From assembly GCF_040182365.1 (NCBI RefSeq), contig NZ_CP144460.1:310001-374000 (forward strand): 64,000 nucleotides of DNA. The letters are read 5' to 3'. Position 1 is the stretch's first letter. The number at the start of each line of letters is the position of its first letter. A program made the translations under genes and the position numbers. The DNA is from Xanthomonas sp. 10-10. GTDB taxonomy: Bacteria > Pseudomonadota > Gammaproteobacteria > Xanthomonadales > Xanthomonadaceae. This document shows positions 8,905 through 18,828 of the stretch, piece by piece. The notes below the pieces were generated by a model. That model was not told the origin of the DNA and did not search any database. It saw only the letters and a list, made by a program, of their open reading frames with translations.

Positions 8905-9426
8905 ATGACCGAACCCGAGACCGTCGCCGTCCCGGTCGCGCCGTTGCAGCGCGCGCTGGACCGCGTTTCCGATATCGCCATTGGCGTGGCGTCGCTGGCG
9001 CTGCTGGGCCTGGTGGTCGTGCAGGGCTGGCAGGTGTTCACCCGCTACGTGCTCAACGACTCGCCCAGCTGGACCGAGCCGGTGACGCTGTTGCTGCTGA
9101 GCACCGCGCTGAGCCTGGGCGCCGCCGCCGGTGTGCACACCAACCGCCACTTCGGCTTCTACCTGCTGGGCGAACACGTGCCGCCGCTGGTGCGCAAGAT
9201 ATTCGAGGTGATTCGCCCGCTGATGATCATCGCCATCGGCGTGGTGCTGGCATGGTGGAGCGCCGCGCTGCTGATCGATGGCCTGGACATCAAGATGGCC
9301 GGCGCGCAGATGCCGCAGAGCATCAACTACCTGCCGCTGTCCATCGGCGGTGCGCTGATGGTGGTGTTTGCCTTGTACAAGTTGTGGCGTGTGCTGCGCC
9401 CGATCCACACCGGAGGAGTGCGCTGA
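8905..9426 (+). CDS. TRAP transporter small permease (DctQ family)
   Basis: 173-aa integral membrane protein with four predicted helices, the size of DctQ subunits. Family features include GWQVFTRYVLNDSPSWTEP in the first half and the THR-like TNRHFGFYLL stretch. It starts 10 nt after the receptor gene and its stop codon overlaps the start of the large permease (TGATG at 9424-9428). It anchors and stabilises the large subunit in the inner membrane. Confidence 0.9.
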   Translation: MTEPETVAVPVAPLQRALDRVSDIAIGVASLALLGLVVVQGWQVFTRYVLNDSPSWTEPVTLLLLSTALSLGAAAGVHTNRHFGFYLLGEHVPPLVRKIFEVIRPLMIIAIGVVLAWWSAALLIDGLDIKMAGAQMPQSINYLPLSIGGALMVVFALYKLWRVLRPIHTGGVR

Positions 9427-10709
9427 TGGGCATCGCCATGTTGTTGGGAACCTTCGTGGTGCTGCTGCTGATCGGCGTGCCAGTGGCCTACGCCTTGGGC
9501 GCGGCCGCACTGGCCACGTTGCTGTATCTGGACCTGCCCACGGTGGTGCTGGTGCAGCAGATTTCCGCCGGCAGCGGCTCGGCGTCGTTGATCGCCATTC
9601 CGCTGTTTATCTTCGCCGGCGAGCTGATGTTGCGTGGTGGCATTTCCGAGCGCCTGATCGCGCTGGCCTCCTCGTTGGTGGGGCGCGTGCGTGGTGGCCT
9701 GGGCCAGGTCAGCGTGCTGTCGTCGCTGTTCTTCGGCGGCGTGTCCGGTTCGGCGATCGCCGATGTGTCGGCGGTCGGCGGCACCATGATCCCGCAGATG
9801 ATCAAGCGCGGCTACGACCGCGATTACGCGGTGAACGTGAGCATGACCGCCGCGCTGGTGGCGTTGCTGGTACCGCCCTCGCACAACCTGATCCTGTTCT
9901 CGGCCGCGGCCGGTGGCGGCCTGTCGATCGCCGATCTGTTTGCGGCCGGCATCGTGCCGGCGCTGCTGATGACCGCAGCGATGATGGTCACCGGTTATGC
10001 GGTGGCGCGCCATCGCGGCTACGGCACCGAGCCGTTCCCGGGCTGGCGCGCGGTGGCATTGCGCCTGTTCGGTGCACTACCGGGCCTGGGCCTGGTCGCG
10101 TTGATCTTCATCGGTATCCGCGCCGGCATCTTCACCGCGGTGGAGAGCGCGGCGATCGCGGTGGTGTACGCCTTGATCGTCACCGCGCTGCTGTATCGCC
10201 AGCTGCGTTGGGCCGAGTTCTTCGCCGCCGTGACGCATGCCGCGCGCACCACCGGCGTGATCCTGTTCGTGATCGCCACGGCTGCAGTGTTCGGCTGGTT
10301 GCTGGCCTATCTGCAGGTGCCAGCGGCGGCGGTGAAGTTCCTGCAGGCCATCGCCGACAGCAAGAACACCGTGTTGCTGATGATCGTGGTGATGCTGTTG
10401 CTGCTGGGCATGTTCATGGACCTGGCGCCGAAGATCCTGATCTGCACGCCGATCTTCCTGCCGGTGGTCAAGGCCTACGGCATCGACCCGATCCACTTCG
10501 GTCTGGTGATGGTGCTGGCCGGCGGCATCGGGCTGATCACTCCGCCGATCGGCTCGGTGTTGTTCATCGGCACCTCGATCGGGCAGATCACTATCGCCCA
10601 GAGCATGCGCACGATCTGGCCATTCTGGCTGGCGGCCTTGTGCGTGCTGTTGATCGTGGCGTTCTTCCCCGAACTGTCGCTGTGGTTGCCACGCGCATTG
10701 CGCGCGTAA
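9426..10709 (+). CDS. TRAP transporter large permease (DctM family)
   Basis: 427-aa polytopic inner-membrane protein of the DctM family, the sodium-coupled transport subunit. Recognisable stretches: SLIAIPLFIFAGELMLRGG, FFGGVSGSAIADVSAVGG, LVPPSHNLILF, and GGIGLITPPIGSVLFIG near the C-terminus. The ATG at 9426 overlaps the dctQ stop, giving the normal length of about 427 aa. It is the last gene of the operon; a strong hairpin follows at 10754-10782. The concentrated substrate is presumably a uronate delivered by the receptor encoded at 7896. Confidence 0.92.
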   Translation: MGIAMLLGTFVVLLLIGVPVAYALGAAALATLLYLDLPTVVLVQQISAGSGSASLIAIPLFIFAGELMLRGGISERLIALASSLVGRVRGGLGQVSVLSSLFFGGVSGSAIADVSAVGGTMIPQMIKRGYDRDYAVNVSMTAALVALLVPPSHNLILFSAAAGGGLSIADLFAAGIVPALLMTAAMMVTGYAVARHRGYGTEPFPGWRAVALRLFGALPGLGLVALIFIGIRAGIFTAVESAAIAVVYALIVTALLYRQLRWAEFFAAVTHAARTTGVILFVIATAAVFGWLLAYLQVPAAAVKFLQAIADSKNTVLLMIVVMLLLLGMFMDLAPKILICTPIFLPVVKAYGIDPIHFGLVMVLAGGIGLITPPIGSVLFIGTSIGQITIAQSMRTIWPFWLAALCVLLIVAFFPELSLWLPRALRA

Positions 10710-10753
10710 GGCCATGACGCGCTGAGCGATCGGGTGCCTGGTGGATGGGCGGG

Positions 10754-10782
10754 ATCGATGCGGCAGGTGATGCCGCATCGAT
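10754..10782 (+). terminator. hairpin downstream of TRAP operon
   Basis: Perfect 12-bp inverted repeat ATCGATGCGGCA / TGCCGCATCGAT around a GGTGA loop, 44 bp after the dctM stop. There is no T-run, so it may act as an RNA-stabilising hairpin rather than a full intrinsic terminator. Confidence 0.5.
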
Positions 10783-10860
10783 GCCACACCTGCCGGGCGC
10801 GTGCGACGCCTTGCCAAGCGTGCAGGACGTTGCTGCTGGCGGGAGGTTTCCGCCTCATTC

Positions 10861-10872
10861 GGTCAACCGGTG
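10861..10872 (-). promoter_or_regulatory. candidate LacI-regulator operator, site 2 (inverted)
   Basis: GGTCAACCGGTG, which reads CACCGGTTGACC on the minus strand. It lies 54 bp upstream of the GH43 start codon and fits CACYGGTTNACC exactly. Confidence 0.5.
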
Positions 10873-10925
10873 GTACTGCCTGCCGGTGACCGCATCGCCC
10901 CATCCTTTGGGGACTAGGAGACAGC

Positions 10926-12509
10926 ATGCGTGTACGTATCACTTCATCCCGGCTGCGTTGGCTGGTTGCTGCCGGATTGCTGCTGTGTGCCGGCCTGGGC
11001 GGCGCGGCCGACTGGAAGCGCGGCATCGAACATCAGCGCATTGCCGATCAGGGCAACGGCACCTTCCTCAACCCGGTGCTGGCCGGCGATCACCCCGATC
11101 CGTCGGTGCTCAAGGATGGCGAGGATTACTACCTCACGCTGTCCTCGTTCGACGCCTATCCGGGCCTGCCGATCTGGCATTCGCGCGATCTGGTCAACTG
11201 GCAGCCGCTGGGCCACGCCATCACCCAGAACGTCGGCGCGATCTGGGCGCCGGACCTGATCAAGCACGGCAAGCGCTATTACATCTACTTCCCGGCGCGC
11301 CGTGGCGACCAGGGCGAACGCAGCAACTTCGTGGTCTGGGCCGACAACATCAAGGGCCCTTGGAGCGCGCCGATCGACATTGGTCTTGGCAAGTACATCG
11401 ACCCCGGCCATGCGGTGGGCGAGGACGGCAAGCGCTATCTGTTCCTGAGCGGTGGCGATTACGTGCAACTGTCCGACGACGGCTTGAAGGTGGTCGGCAC
11501 CCCCAAGCACGTCTACGACGGCTGGAAGTACCCGGAAAGCTGGGACGTGGAAGGCTACGCGCAGGAAGGCCCCAAGATCACCCGCCACAACGGCTGGTAC
11601 TACATGACCACCGCGGTCGGCGGCACCGCCGGCCCGCCGACCGGGCACATGGTGATCACCGCGCGTTCGCGCTCGATCCACGGCCCCTGGCAGAACGCGC
11701 CCAACAACCCGATCACCCGCACCAAGAGCGCCGACGAGCCGTGGTGGTCGCGCGGCCACGCCACCCTGGTGGAAGGCACCGACAAGCGCTGGTGGATGCT
11801 GTACCACGGCTACGAGCACGGCTACTGGACGCTGGGCCGGCAGGCCTTGCTGGACCCGATCGAATGGACTCCGGACGGCTGGTTCGTCGCCAAGGGCGGC
11901 GACCTGGGCACGCCGTTGAAAAAGCCCAGCGGGCAGGCCCTGTCGCACGGTCTGGCGCTGTCGGACGACTTCCGCGCCAGCACGCTGGGCCCGCAGTGGT
12001 CCTTCTTCAACCCGGCCGCCGACGAGGCCAGGCGCCTGCGGGTCGGCGATGGCGTGTTGCGGCTGCAGGGCAAGGGCACCGCCCCGCGCAACGCCTCGCC
12101 GCTGACGGTGATCGCCACCGATCAGGCCTACCAGTTCGAGGTGCAGATGACCGTCGCGCCGGGCGGGCAGGGCGGGGCACTGCTGTTCTACAGCGACAAG
12201 CTCTACGCCGGCGTGGGCAGCAATGGCGAGAACTTCGTCATGCACCGCTACGGCGAGGAACGCCCCGGCACGCTGGCTCCCAGTGCTACCGGTGGCACCC
12301 TGTGGCTGCGGGTCACCAACAACCGCCACATCGTCACCATCCACAGCAGCACCGACGGCACCACCTGGACCAAGTATCCGGTGCAGATGGAAGTGTCCGG
12401 CTACCACCACAACGTGGCCGGCAAGTTCCTGGCCCTGAAACCGGCGCTGTACGCCGCCGGGCAGGGCCAGGTGGAGTTCCGCAACTTCCGCTACCGCGCC
12501 CTGGACTGA
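10926..12509 (+). CDS. secreted GH43 family glycosidase (arabinosidase/xylosidase type)
   Basis: 527 aa. Signal peptide about residues 1-28. A GH43 five-bladed propeller follows: catalytic base D58 in GDHPDPSVL, pKa-tuning D159 in GKYIDPGHAVG, and acid E214 in YAQEGPKIT. From about residue 340 a second beta-sandwich (concanavalin-like, SDDFRASTLGPQWSFFNP) follows, as in larger GH43 beta-xylosidase/arabinosidase relatives. It would release arabinose or xylose from hemicellulose or from pectin side chains. AGGAG (10916-10920) precedes the ATG. A single gene with its own copy of the cluster operator. Exact bond specificity cannot be read from the motifs. Confidence 0.88.
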   Translation: MRVRITSSRLRWLVAAGLLLCAGLGGAADWKRGIEHQRIADQGNGTFLNPVLAGDHPDPSVLKDGEDYYLTLSSFDAYPGLPIWHSRDLVNWQPLGHAITQNVGAIWAPDLIKHGKRYYIYFPARRGDQGERSNFVVWADNIKGPWSAPIDIGLGKYIDPGHAVGEDGKRYLFLSGGDYVQLSDDGLKVVGTPKHVYDGWKYPESWDVEGYAQEGPKITRHNGWYYMTTAVGGTAGPPTGHMVITARSRSIHGPWQNAPNNPITRTKSADEPWWSRGHATLVEGTDKRWWMLYHGYEHGYWTLGRQALLDPIEWTPDGWFVAKGGDLGTPLKKPSGQALSHGLALSDDFRASTLGPQWSFFNPAADEARRLRVGDGVLRLQGKGTAPRNASPLTVIATDQAYQFEVQMTVAPGGQGGALLFYSDKLYAGVGSNGENFVMHRYGEERPGTLAPSATGGTLWLRVTNNRHIVTIHSSTDGTTWTKYPVQMEVSGYHHNVAGKFLALKPALYAAGQGQVEFRNFRYRALD

Positions 12510-12635
12510 CCGGTCTGCACTGCCGGGCATGCCATGGCGCTCCCCGCTGCGGCAGGCCCGGCCTGGCAGGTCCGGTGCAGCGGCAGGCGTCGCTCAGGTC
12601 TGCCGGCCCCAGGGCCGGTAGAATCCAATCAACTT

Positions 12636-12647
12636 CACTGGTTGACC
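12636..12647 (+). promoter_or_regulatory. candidate operator, site 3, on the lacI start (autoregulation)
   Basis: CACTGGTTGACC ends 3 nt before the ATG of the LacI-type gene. TAGAAT (12619-12624) upstream could be its -10 box, which would put the operator just after the transcription start and make the mRNA nearly leaderless. The position implies self-repression. Confidence 0.5.
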
Positions 12648-12650
12648 GCT

Positions 12651-13709
12651 ATGCCCGCCCGCAAGATGCCTGAAGAGGGAATGCCCGGCCTGCCGAAGGG
12701 CAAGGTAGCCACGATCAACGACATCGCGCGGATGTCGGGCGTGTCCAAGAAGACCGTGTCGCGGATCATCAACAACTCGCCGCTGGTGCGCCAGGACACC
12801 CGCGAGAAGGTCGAGGCGCTGATGCGCGAGGTCGGCTACGCGCCCGACCCGCTCGCGCGCGGGCTGGCGTTCCGGCGCTCGTTCCTGATCGGCATGGTCT
12901 ACGACAACCCCACCGCGCAGTACATCGTGGACATGCAGTACGGCGCGCTGGACGCGCTGCGCGGCTCCAGCTTCGAGCTGGTGGTGCACCCCTGCGACAG
13001 CCGCAGCCCCGGCTACATCGAAGGCGTGCGCCGGTTTGCGCAGGCGCAGAAGCTGCATGGGGTTATCCTGGTGCCGCGCGCCTCCGAAGATCAGGCACTG
13101 GCCGACATGCTGGCCGAGATCGGCTGCCGCTACACCCGCATCGCCTCGATCGCGCTGGACACCACCTCGCAGACGGTCATCACCCACGACCGCGACGGCG
13201 CAGCGGAAGCGGCCGATTACCTGCTCTCGCTCGGCCACCGCGACATCGCCCTGGTCACCGGCCCCAGCGCCTACCGCTCCTCGATCGAGCGCACCTCCGG
13301 CTTTGCCGATGCACTGACCCGGCGCGGCATCGAACTGCCGCCCGAACGCATCGTCGAAGCCGGCTACACCTTCGAGTCGGGCGTGGCCGCGGCCGAAAAG
13401 CTGCTGCTGGGCAAGAAGCGCCCCACCGCCATCTTCACCGGTAACGACGAAATGGCCGCCGGTATCTACAAGGTGGCGCTGCGCGCCGGCATCAGCATCC
13501 CGCGCCAGCTGTCGGTGATCGGCTACGACGACAGCTCGCTGGCCTCGCGGCTGTGGCCGCCGCTGACCTCGGTACGTCGCCACACCCGCGACACCGGCCG
13601 CACTGCCGCGGCGATGCTGATCCAGCCCGACAACGCCCCGCAACTCCCCACCGCCAGCGTGCGCCCGCACCTGATCGTGCGCGACTCCTGCCAACCGCCG
13701 GAAGATTGA
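12651..13709 (+). CDS. LacI-family transcriptional regulator of the uronate cluster
   Basis: 352 aa. LacI-type helix-turn-helix at residues 19-42 (VATINDIARMSGVSKKTVSR), hinge with LARGLAFRRS, then a periplasmic-binding-protein-like effector domain (FLIGMVYDNP, PTAIFTGNDEMAAGIY, LSVIGYDDSSLA). The ATG at 12651 keeps the complete HTH; ATGs at 12666 and 12681 are possible alternatives, the last with a GAAGAGGGA stretch too close to be a good ribosome site. The gene lies between GH43 and kduI, and the same 12-bp motif precedes it and three other transcription units, so it probably represses the cluster until a uronate-derived keto acid binds. Effector identity is inferred. Confidence 0.9.
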   Translation: MPARKMPEEGMPGLPKGKVATINDIARMSGVSKKTVSRIINNSPLVRQDTREKVEALMREVGYAPDPLARGLAFRRSFLIGMVYDNPTAQYIVDMQYGALDALRGSSFELVVHPCDSRSPGYIEGVRRFAQAQKLHGVILVPRASEDQALADMLAEIGCRYTRIASIALDTTSQTVITHDRDGAAEAADYLLSLGHRDIALVTGPSAYRSSIERTSGFADALTRRGIELPPERIVEAGYTFESGVAAAEKLLLGKKRPTAIFTGNDEMAAGIYKVALRAGISIPRQLSVIGYDDSSLASRLWPPLTSVRRHTRDTGRTAAAMLIQPDNAPQLPTASVRPHLIVRDSCQPPED

Positions 13710-13855
13710 GCGCCGCGCCGCGCCGGAAGATTGAGGGCCGCGCGCCGCGGCCTCACGCGGTGCCGGCCTTCCGCTCCACCTTGCAGGACAGTGCGCCCGT
13801 CGAGGTGAGAACAGCTGGCTCGATCGGCCAACGGCTTGCCCCCATCCGCCCTTCG

Positions 13856-14053
13856 GGCACCTTCCCCCGCAGGCGGGAGAAGGCAGTCCGTCATTCCGGC
13901 ACCTTCCCCGCAGGCGGGAGAAGGCAGTCCGTCATTCCGGCACCTTCCCCGCAGGCGGGAGAAGGCAGTCCGTCATTCCGGCACCTTCCCTGCAGGCGGG
14001 AGAAGGCAGTTCGTCATTCCGGCACCTTCCCCGCAGGCGGGGGAAGGCAGTCG
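13856..14053. repeat. 41-bp tandem repeat, five copies
   Basis: Five head-to-tail units starting at 13856, 13898, 13939, 13980 and 14021, each beginning GGCACCTTCCCCGCAGGCGG and ending with GTCATTCC; units differ by one to three bases and the last is cut short. Each unit contains the CCGCAGGCGGG stem of the REP family that follows at 14074. There are no unique spacers, so this is not a CRISPR array. It fills the gap between lacI and kduI, which has no gene. Confidence 0.9.
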
Positions 14054-14073
14054 GCCGGTCGCTGCCGTGAAGC

Positions 14074-14285
14074 CCCTCTCCCGCCTGCGGGAGAGGGGTT
14101 GGGGTGAGGGCAAGGCGGCAGACAGCCATCTGAAACGGCAGCAGGCAGCCATCCGAGAAGCGCGGGATGAACCAAGCGCGCAAACGCACACCGACTGCCA
14201 GGCCGCGCTCTTCAACACGACGCGCGGCCTGGCACCCTCATCCGGCGCTGCGCGCCACCTTATCCCGCAGGGAGAAGGGACAAGT
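14074..14285. repeat. REP-type palindromes before kduI
   Basis: CCCCTCTCCCGCCTGCGGGA continues into a GAGGGGTTGGGGTGAGGG tail (14074-14112), the common short palindrome of this genome. A degenerate partner (CACCCTCATCC ... TTATCCCGCAGGGAGAAGG) is at 14230-14280. No coding capacity is evident. Confidence 0.75.
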
Positions 14286-14324
14286 CGCCGCAAGGCCAGC
14301 TCCCCATCGTGCACTGCGCAATGA

Positions 14325-15252
<928 letters not shown>

Positions 15253-15434
15253 GCCCGGTTCCCGCACTCCGTCCGCTTGGGTGACGCCTGCAATCCAGGC
15301 CGGCACCGGCACCGTCGGCGCGCTCCACCTTGGGCGTTGGCGGTGCAGCAGTTCGAACCACATCAACGCACTCTGCCGCGCCCCGCGCGGCTCACCCATC
15401 ACAACGTGGCACACCCAGCAGGAGCGATAAGGTA

Positions 15435-16190
15435 ATGAGCAATCCGTTCAGTCTCGAAGGCAAGGTCGCACTGGTCACCGGTGCCAACACCGGCTTGGGC
15501 CAGGGCATTGCGTTGGCATTGGCGCAGGCCGGCGCCGACATCGCCGCCGCCGGCATCCAGGCGCCCACCGAGACCGAAGAAAAGGTCAAGGCGCTGGGCC
15601 GTCGCTTCCTCGCCATCGAAGCCAACCTGATCAGCATCGAGCCGGTGCAGCGCATCGTCGACGAGACCATCGCCGGCCTGGGCGGACTGGACATCCTGGT
15701 CAACAACGCCGGCCTGATCCGTCGCACCGACGCGGTGGATTTCAGCGAGCAGGACTGGGACGACGTGCTCAACGTCAACCTCAAGTCGGCGTTCTTCATG
15801 GCGCAGGCCGCCGGCCGCCATTTCATCGCCCAGGGCCGCGGCAAGATCATCAACATCGCCTCGATGCTGTCGTTCCAGGGCGGCATCCGCGTGCCGTCCT
15901 ACACCGCCAGCAAGTCGGGCATCGCCGGCATCACCCGCCTGCTGGCCAACGAATGGGCCAGCAAGGGCGTGACCACCAACGCCATCGCACCGGGCTATAT
16001 GGCCACCGACAACACCGCGCAGCTGCGTGCGGATGCCGATCGCAACAAGTCCATCCTGGACCGCATCCCGGCCGCGCGCTGGGGCGTGCCGGCCGACCTC
16101 GGCGGCACTGCGGTGTTCCTGGCCAGCAGCGCCTCGGACTACGTCAACGGCGCCATCATCCCGGTCGACGGCGGCTGGCTGGCGCGCTGA
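15435..16190 (+). CDS. kduD: 2-deoxy-D-gluconate 3-dehydrogenase KduD
   Basis: 251-aa short-chain dehydrogenase. It reduces 2,5-diketo-3-deoxygluconate to 2-keto-3-deoxygluconate with NAD(P)H, the step after KduI. Seen: cofactor motif TGANTGLGQG (15-24), NNAG (90-93), and the catalytic S143, Y156 and K160 in SYTASKSG. The start at 15435 is the first ATG before the conserved FSLEGKVALVTG, with GGAG about nine bases upstream. Transcription could come from kduI or from its own promoter in the 182-bp gap; no operator copy was seen there. Confidence 0.93.
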   Translation: MSNPFSLEGKVALVTGANTGLGQGIALALAQAGADIAAAGIQAPTETEEKVKALGRRFLAIEANLISIEPVQRIVDETIAGLGGLDILVNNAGLIRRTDAVDFSEQDWDDVLNVNLKSAFFMAQAAGRHFIAQGRGKIINIASMLSFQGGIRVPSYTASKSGIAGITRLLANEWASKGVTTNAIAPGYMATDNTAQLRADADRNKSILDRIPAARWGVPADLGGTAVFLASSASDYVNGAIIPVDGGWLAR

Positions 16191-16257
16191 TCCAGATCGC
16201 ACCGCGATGGCGCGCACCCTCCAAGGCGCGCAGCCGTCCTCGCCATCCCGCGATGCA

Positions 16258-16310
16258 CGTCCTTCTCCCGCGCGCGGGAGAGGGTGCCCGCAGGGCGGAT
16301 GAGGGCAGCT
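16258..16310. repeat. REP-type palindrome between kduD and rpiB-like gene
   Basis: CCTTCTCCCGCGCGCGGGAG continues into AGGGTGCCCGCAGGGCGGATGAGGG. Same family as the elements at 14074 and 17325. The rest of the 279-bp gap shows no gene. Confidence 0.7.
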
Positions 16311-16469
16311 ACCCGCCCGCAACCACGACCAACGGCACGCAGCTCCTGGGTCACGCCTTGGTCGTTTGGCGCCAAGGCGCCGTAGGGGCAGGCCATCGAA
16401 GCATCTGGCAGCAACACCGTCGTTTCCAACGTTTTCCGAACCACTTCCCCAACCAATCGGAGCATTCCC

Positions 16470-17135
16470 ATGAAAATCGCACTCATGAACGAGTTTAGCC
16501 AGGCCGCCAAGAACCCGGTGATCCTGCAGCAGCTCAACGACGTCGCCGGCGAGCAGGGCCACACCGTCTTCAACGTCGGCATGGACGGCGACAACGACCA
16601 CCGCCTGACCTACATCCACCTGGGCATCGTCGCCAGCCTGCTGCTGAATTCCAAGGCCGTGGACTTCGTCGTCGCCGGTTGCGGCACCGGCCAGGGCGCC
16701 ATGATGTCGCTCAATGCCCACCCGGGTGTGTTCTGCGGTTACTGCATCGAGCCGACCGACGCCTACCTGTTCGCGCAGGTCAACAACGGCAACGCGCTGT
16801 CGCTGGCATTCGCCAAGGGCTACGGCTGGGGCGCGGAAATCAACGTGCGCTACATCTTCGAAAAGGCCTTCAGCGGCGAGCGTGGCCTGGGCTACCCGGC
16901 CGAGCGTCGCGAATCGCAGGCCGCCAACGCCGGCATCCTGACCCAGGTCAAGCAGGCCACTGCCAAGTCCTACCTCGACGGCCTGCGCGCCATCGACCCG
17001 GAACTGATCAAGCAGGCCATCGGCGGCGAGCGCTTCCAGCAGTGCTTCTTCGACAATGCCCAGGACGCCGAGATCCGCGCCTTCGTCGCCGGTGTACTGG
17101 GCAAGCCCGAAGCCGCTGCAGCAGCGGCAGCTTAA
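16470..17135 (+). CDS. RpiB/LacAB-family sugar-phosphate or uronate isomerase
   Basis: 221-aa isomerase of the RpiB/LacA/LacB fold, longer than RpiB (about 150 aa) through a C-terminal extension from about residue 140 on. The active-site loop VVAGCGTGQGAMMSLNAHPG (C71 as base) is intact. It follows kduI and kduD. In glycosaminoglycan-degrading bacteria an RpiB-fold enzyme (DhuI) does the same isomerisation as KduI, so this may be a second uronate isomerase or act on a related sugar; which of these cannot be decided from sequence. The gene ends in an Ala-rich tail. Confidence 0.8.
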   Translation: MKIALMNEFSQAAKNPVILQQLNDVAGEQGHTVFNVGMDGDNDHRLTYIHLGIVASLLLNSKAVDFVVAGCGTGQGAMMSLNAHPGVFCGYCIEPTDAYLFAQVNNGNALSLAFAKGYGWGAEINVRYIFEKAFSGERGLGYPAERRESQAANAGILTQVKQATAKSYLDGLRAIDPELIKQAIGGERFQQCFFDNAQDAEIRAFVAGVLGKPEAAAAAAA

Positions 17136-17154
17136 CCGGCCCCCGAAGCGCTAA

Positions 17155-17375
17155 AGCCCCTCTCCCTCCGGGGCGAGAAGGTACCGCTTGCGCGCCATTG
17201 GAGCGCCCGCGCTGCTAGTGCGGGCAGGAGCGTGGAGCGGGGGGTGTGAGGGTACGGCGGCAGACAGCACTGCAAACGGAGAAGGCTTGGACGACGCCGG
17301 CACTGTCCAATAGTTCCAATGCAGTCGCACCCTCATCCGCCCTGCGGGCACCTTCTCCCGGTGGGAGAAGGAACG
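17155..17375. repeat. pair of degenerate REP elements before the SGNH-cupin gene
   Basis: AGCCCCTCTCCCTCCGGGGC ... GGAGCGGGGGGTGTGAGGGT (17154-17252) and CACCCTCATCCGCCCTGCGG ... CTTCTCCCGGTGGGAGAAGG (17328-17370) face each other. They fill most of the 274-bp gap; no operator copy was found here. Confidence 0.65.
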
Positions 17376-17409
17376 GCGTCAAGCACTCAGCATTTCCCCG
17401 GAGTCCACC

Positions 17410-18525
17410 ATGCGTCTGCTGCTCTTCGCATCGTTGCTGCTGCTCTCCGCACACCTCGCCCACGCGGCGCCCCGACGGATCTTCATCGCCGGCGATTCCA
17501 CCGCCGCCGAATACGGTGCCGAGCGCGCTCCACAGGCTGGTTGGGGCCAGATGCTGCAGGACTGGTTCGACCCGGCCCAGTGGCGGGTGCACAACCACGC
17601 CAAAGGTGGGCGCAGCACGCGCAGTTTCATCGCCGAAGGGCGCCTTGATGCCATCGCAAAAGAATTGCAACGCGGCGACGTGTTGCTGATCCAGTTTGGC
17701 CACAACGACGCCAAGCGCGAAGATCCCACCCGCTACACCGACCCAACGACCGACTACGTGCAGTTCCTGCGCCGCTATATCGCCGTTGCGCGTGATCAGG
17801 GGGCGACGCCCATTCTGATCACCCCGGCCGCGCGCCTGCTCTACGACTTCGGTGCATTGCTCGACACGCATGGCCGCTACACCGTGGCCATGCAGCAACT
17901 GGCTGCCGAAGAACACGTCGGCCTGATCGATCTCAACGCCAGTTCCAGCGACTGGATTCGTGCGCTCGGCGAACAGGCTGCCAAGCCGTATTTCCTGTTC
18001 GTGCCCGGGCAGAACAAGGCAGACGGCACCCACTTCAGCCGTGCCGGCGCCACCGCAGTCGCCTGCCTGGTCGTGCACGGCTGGGCGCAGCTCCAGCCTG
18101 AGCTAAAACCCCAGCTGCGTCGCGACGCCGACTGCGGCGCAGCTCCCGACACCGCCGCGCAACGCGCTGCACAGGCGCATCCGTCGCTGGTGGTGCACGA
18201 GCGCGACCTGGCCCGCGATCAGCCCGGGCCACACGGCGGCGCCGGTCCCACCACGGCGTATCCATTCTTCGCGGACGCGCCGGAGCTGAAGTTCGTGCTG
18301 CGCAAACGCGTGCTGCACAAGGGCGCCGGCATCGGCCTGCACCTGCACGACAAGGACGAGATCTATTACATCGTCAGCGGTCGTGGCCTGTATGCGCTGG
18401 ATGGCAAGCAGTACCAGGTCGCTGCAGGCGATGCGCTGCTGACGCGGCCGGGCAGCACGCACGCGTTACAGCAAACCGGGGAAGACCCGTTGGTGCTGTT
18501 GCTGGCGTACACAGCATCCCGCTAG
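17410..18525 (+). CDS. SGNH acetylesterase fused to a cupin domain
   Basis: 371 aa, two domains. Signal peptide about 1-20. Residues 22-230 are an SGNH/GDSL esterase like rhamnogalacturonan acetylesterases: AGDSTAA with S30, GGRS (66-69), GHND (97-100) and DGTHFSRAG (about 206-214). Residues about 240-371 are a cupin with GIGLHLHDKDEIYYIVSGRG as motif 1 and PGSTHAL as motif 2, so the metal-binding His/His/Glu/His set looks complete. Probably secreted and active on acetylated pectin fragments; the cupin may bind a sugar acid or isomerise a product. No frameshift separates the domains. It closes the uronate cluster. Confidence 0.85.
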   Translation: MRLLLFASLLLLSAHLAHAAPRRIFIAGDSTAAEYGAERAPQAGWGQMLQDWFDPAQWRVHNHAKGGRSTRSFIAEGRLDAIAKELQRGDVLLIQFGHNDAKREDPTRYTDPTTDYVQFLRRYIAVARDQGATPILITPAARLLYDFGALLDTHGRYTVAMQQLAAEEHVGLIDLNASSSDWIRALGEQAAKPYFLFVPGQNKADGTHFSRAGATAVACLVVHGWAQLQPELKPQLRRDADCGAAPDTAAQRAAQAHPSLVVHERDLARDQPGPHGGAGPTTAYPFFADAPELKFVLRKRVLHKGAGIGLHLHDKDEIYYIVSGRGLYALDGKQYQVAAGDALLTRPGSTHALQQTGEDPLVLLLAYTASR

Positions 18526-18828
18526 GCACAGCTCGACATGCGGTTCAGCCGCAGCAGCCAGGCGCTGCATCGTGCATGGCGGCCAATGTGCCGGCAGGAG
18601 GCAGCAGTGCCGGGCAGATCGCCAAGCGGCATGCCTCGGCACTCGGCTGGTCCGCCAGCGCAAACGCGGATGTACTGCAGGGGACGTCGACGGTGCTCTG
18701 CCGATGACCGGCAAGACTGTGAGGGGACACCTGGCAGTGGGAGCGCGTGCCCGGCGTGGAGGATGCGCAGTGCCGGCTATGACTGCGGGCTGAGGCAAGC
18801 CGCAGCTCGGCAACCGCAGCGCAGCAGC
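18526..18828. other. gap without recognisable gene
   Basis: About 300 bp between the SGNH-cupin gene and the convergent DUF2442 gene. I see no gene, clear hairpin or repeat in it. Confidence 0.5.

Noticed and set aside
13856-14053. CRISPR-like array
   Set aside because: Repeats follow each other directly with no unique spacers, and no cas genes are in the window.
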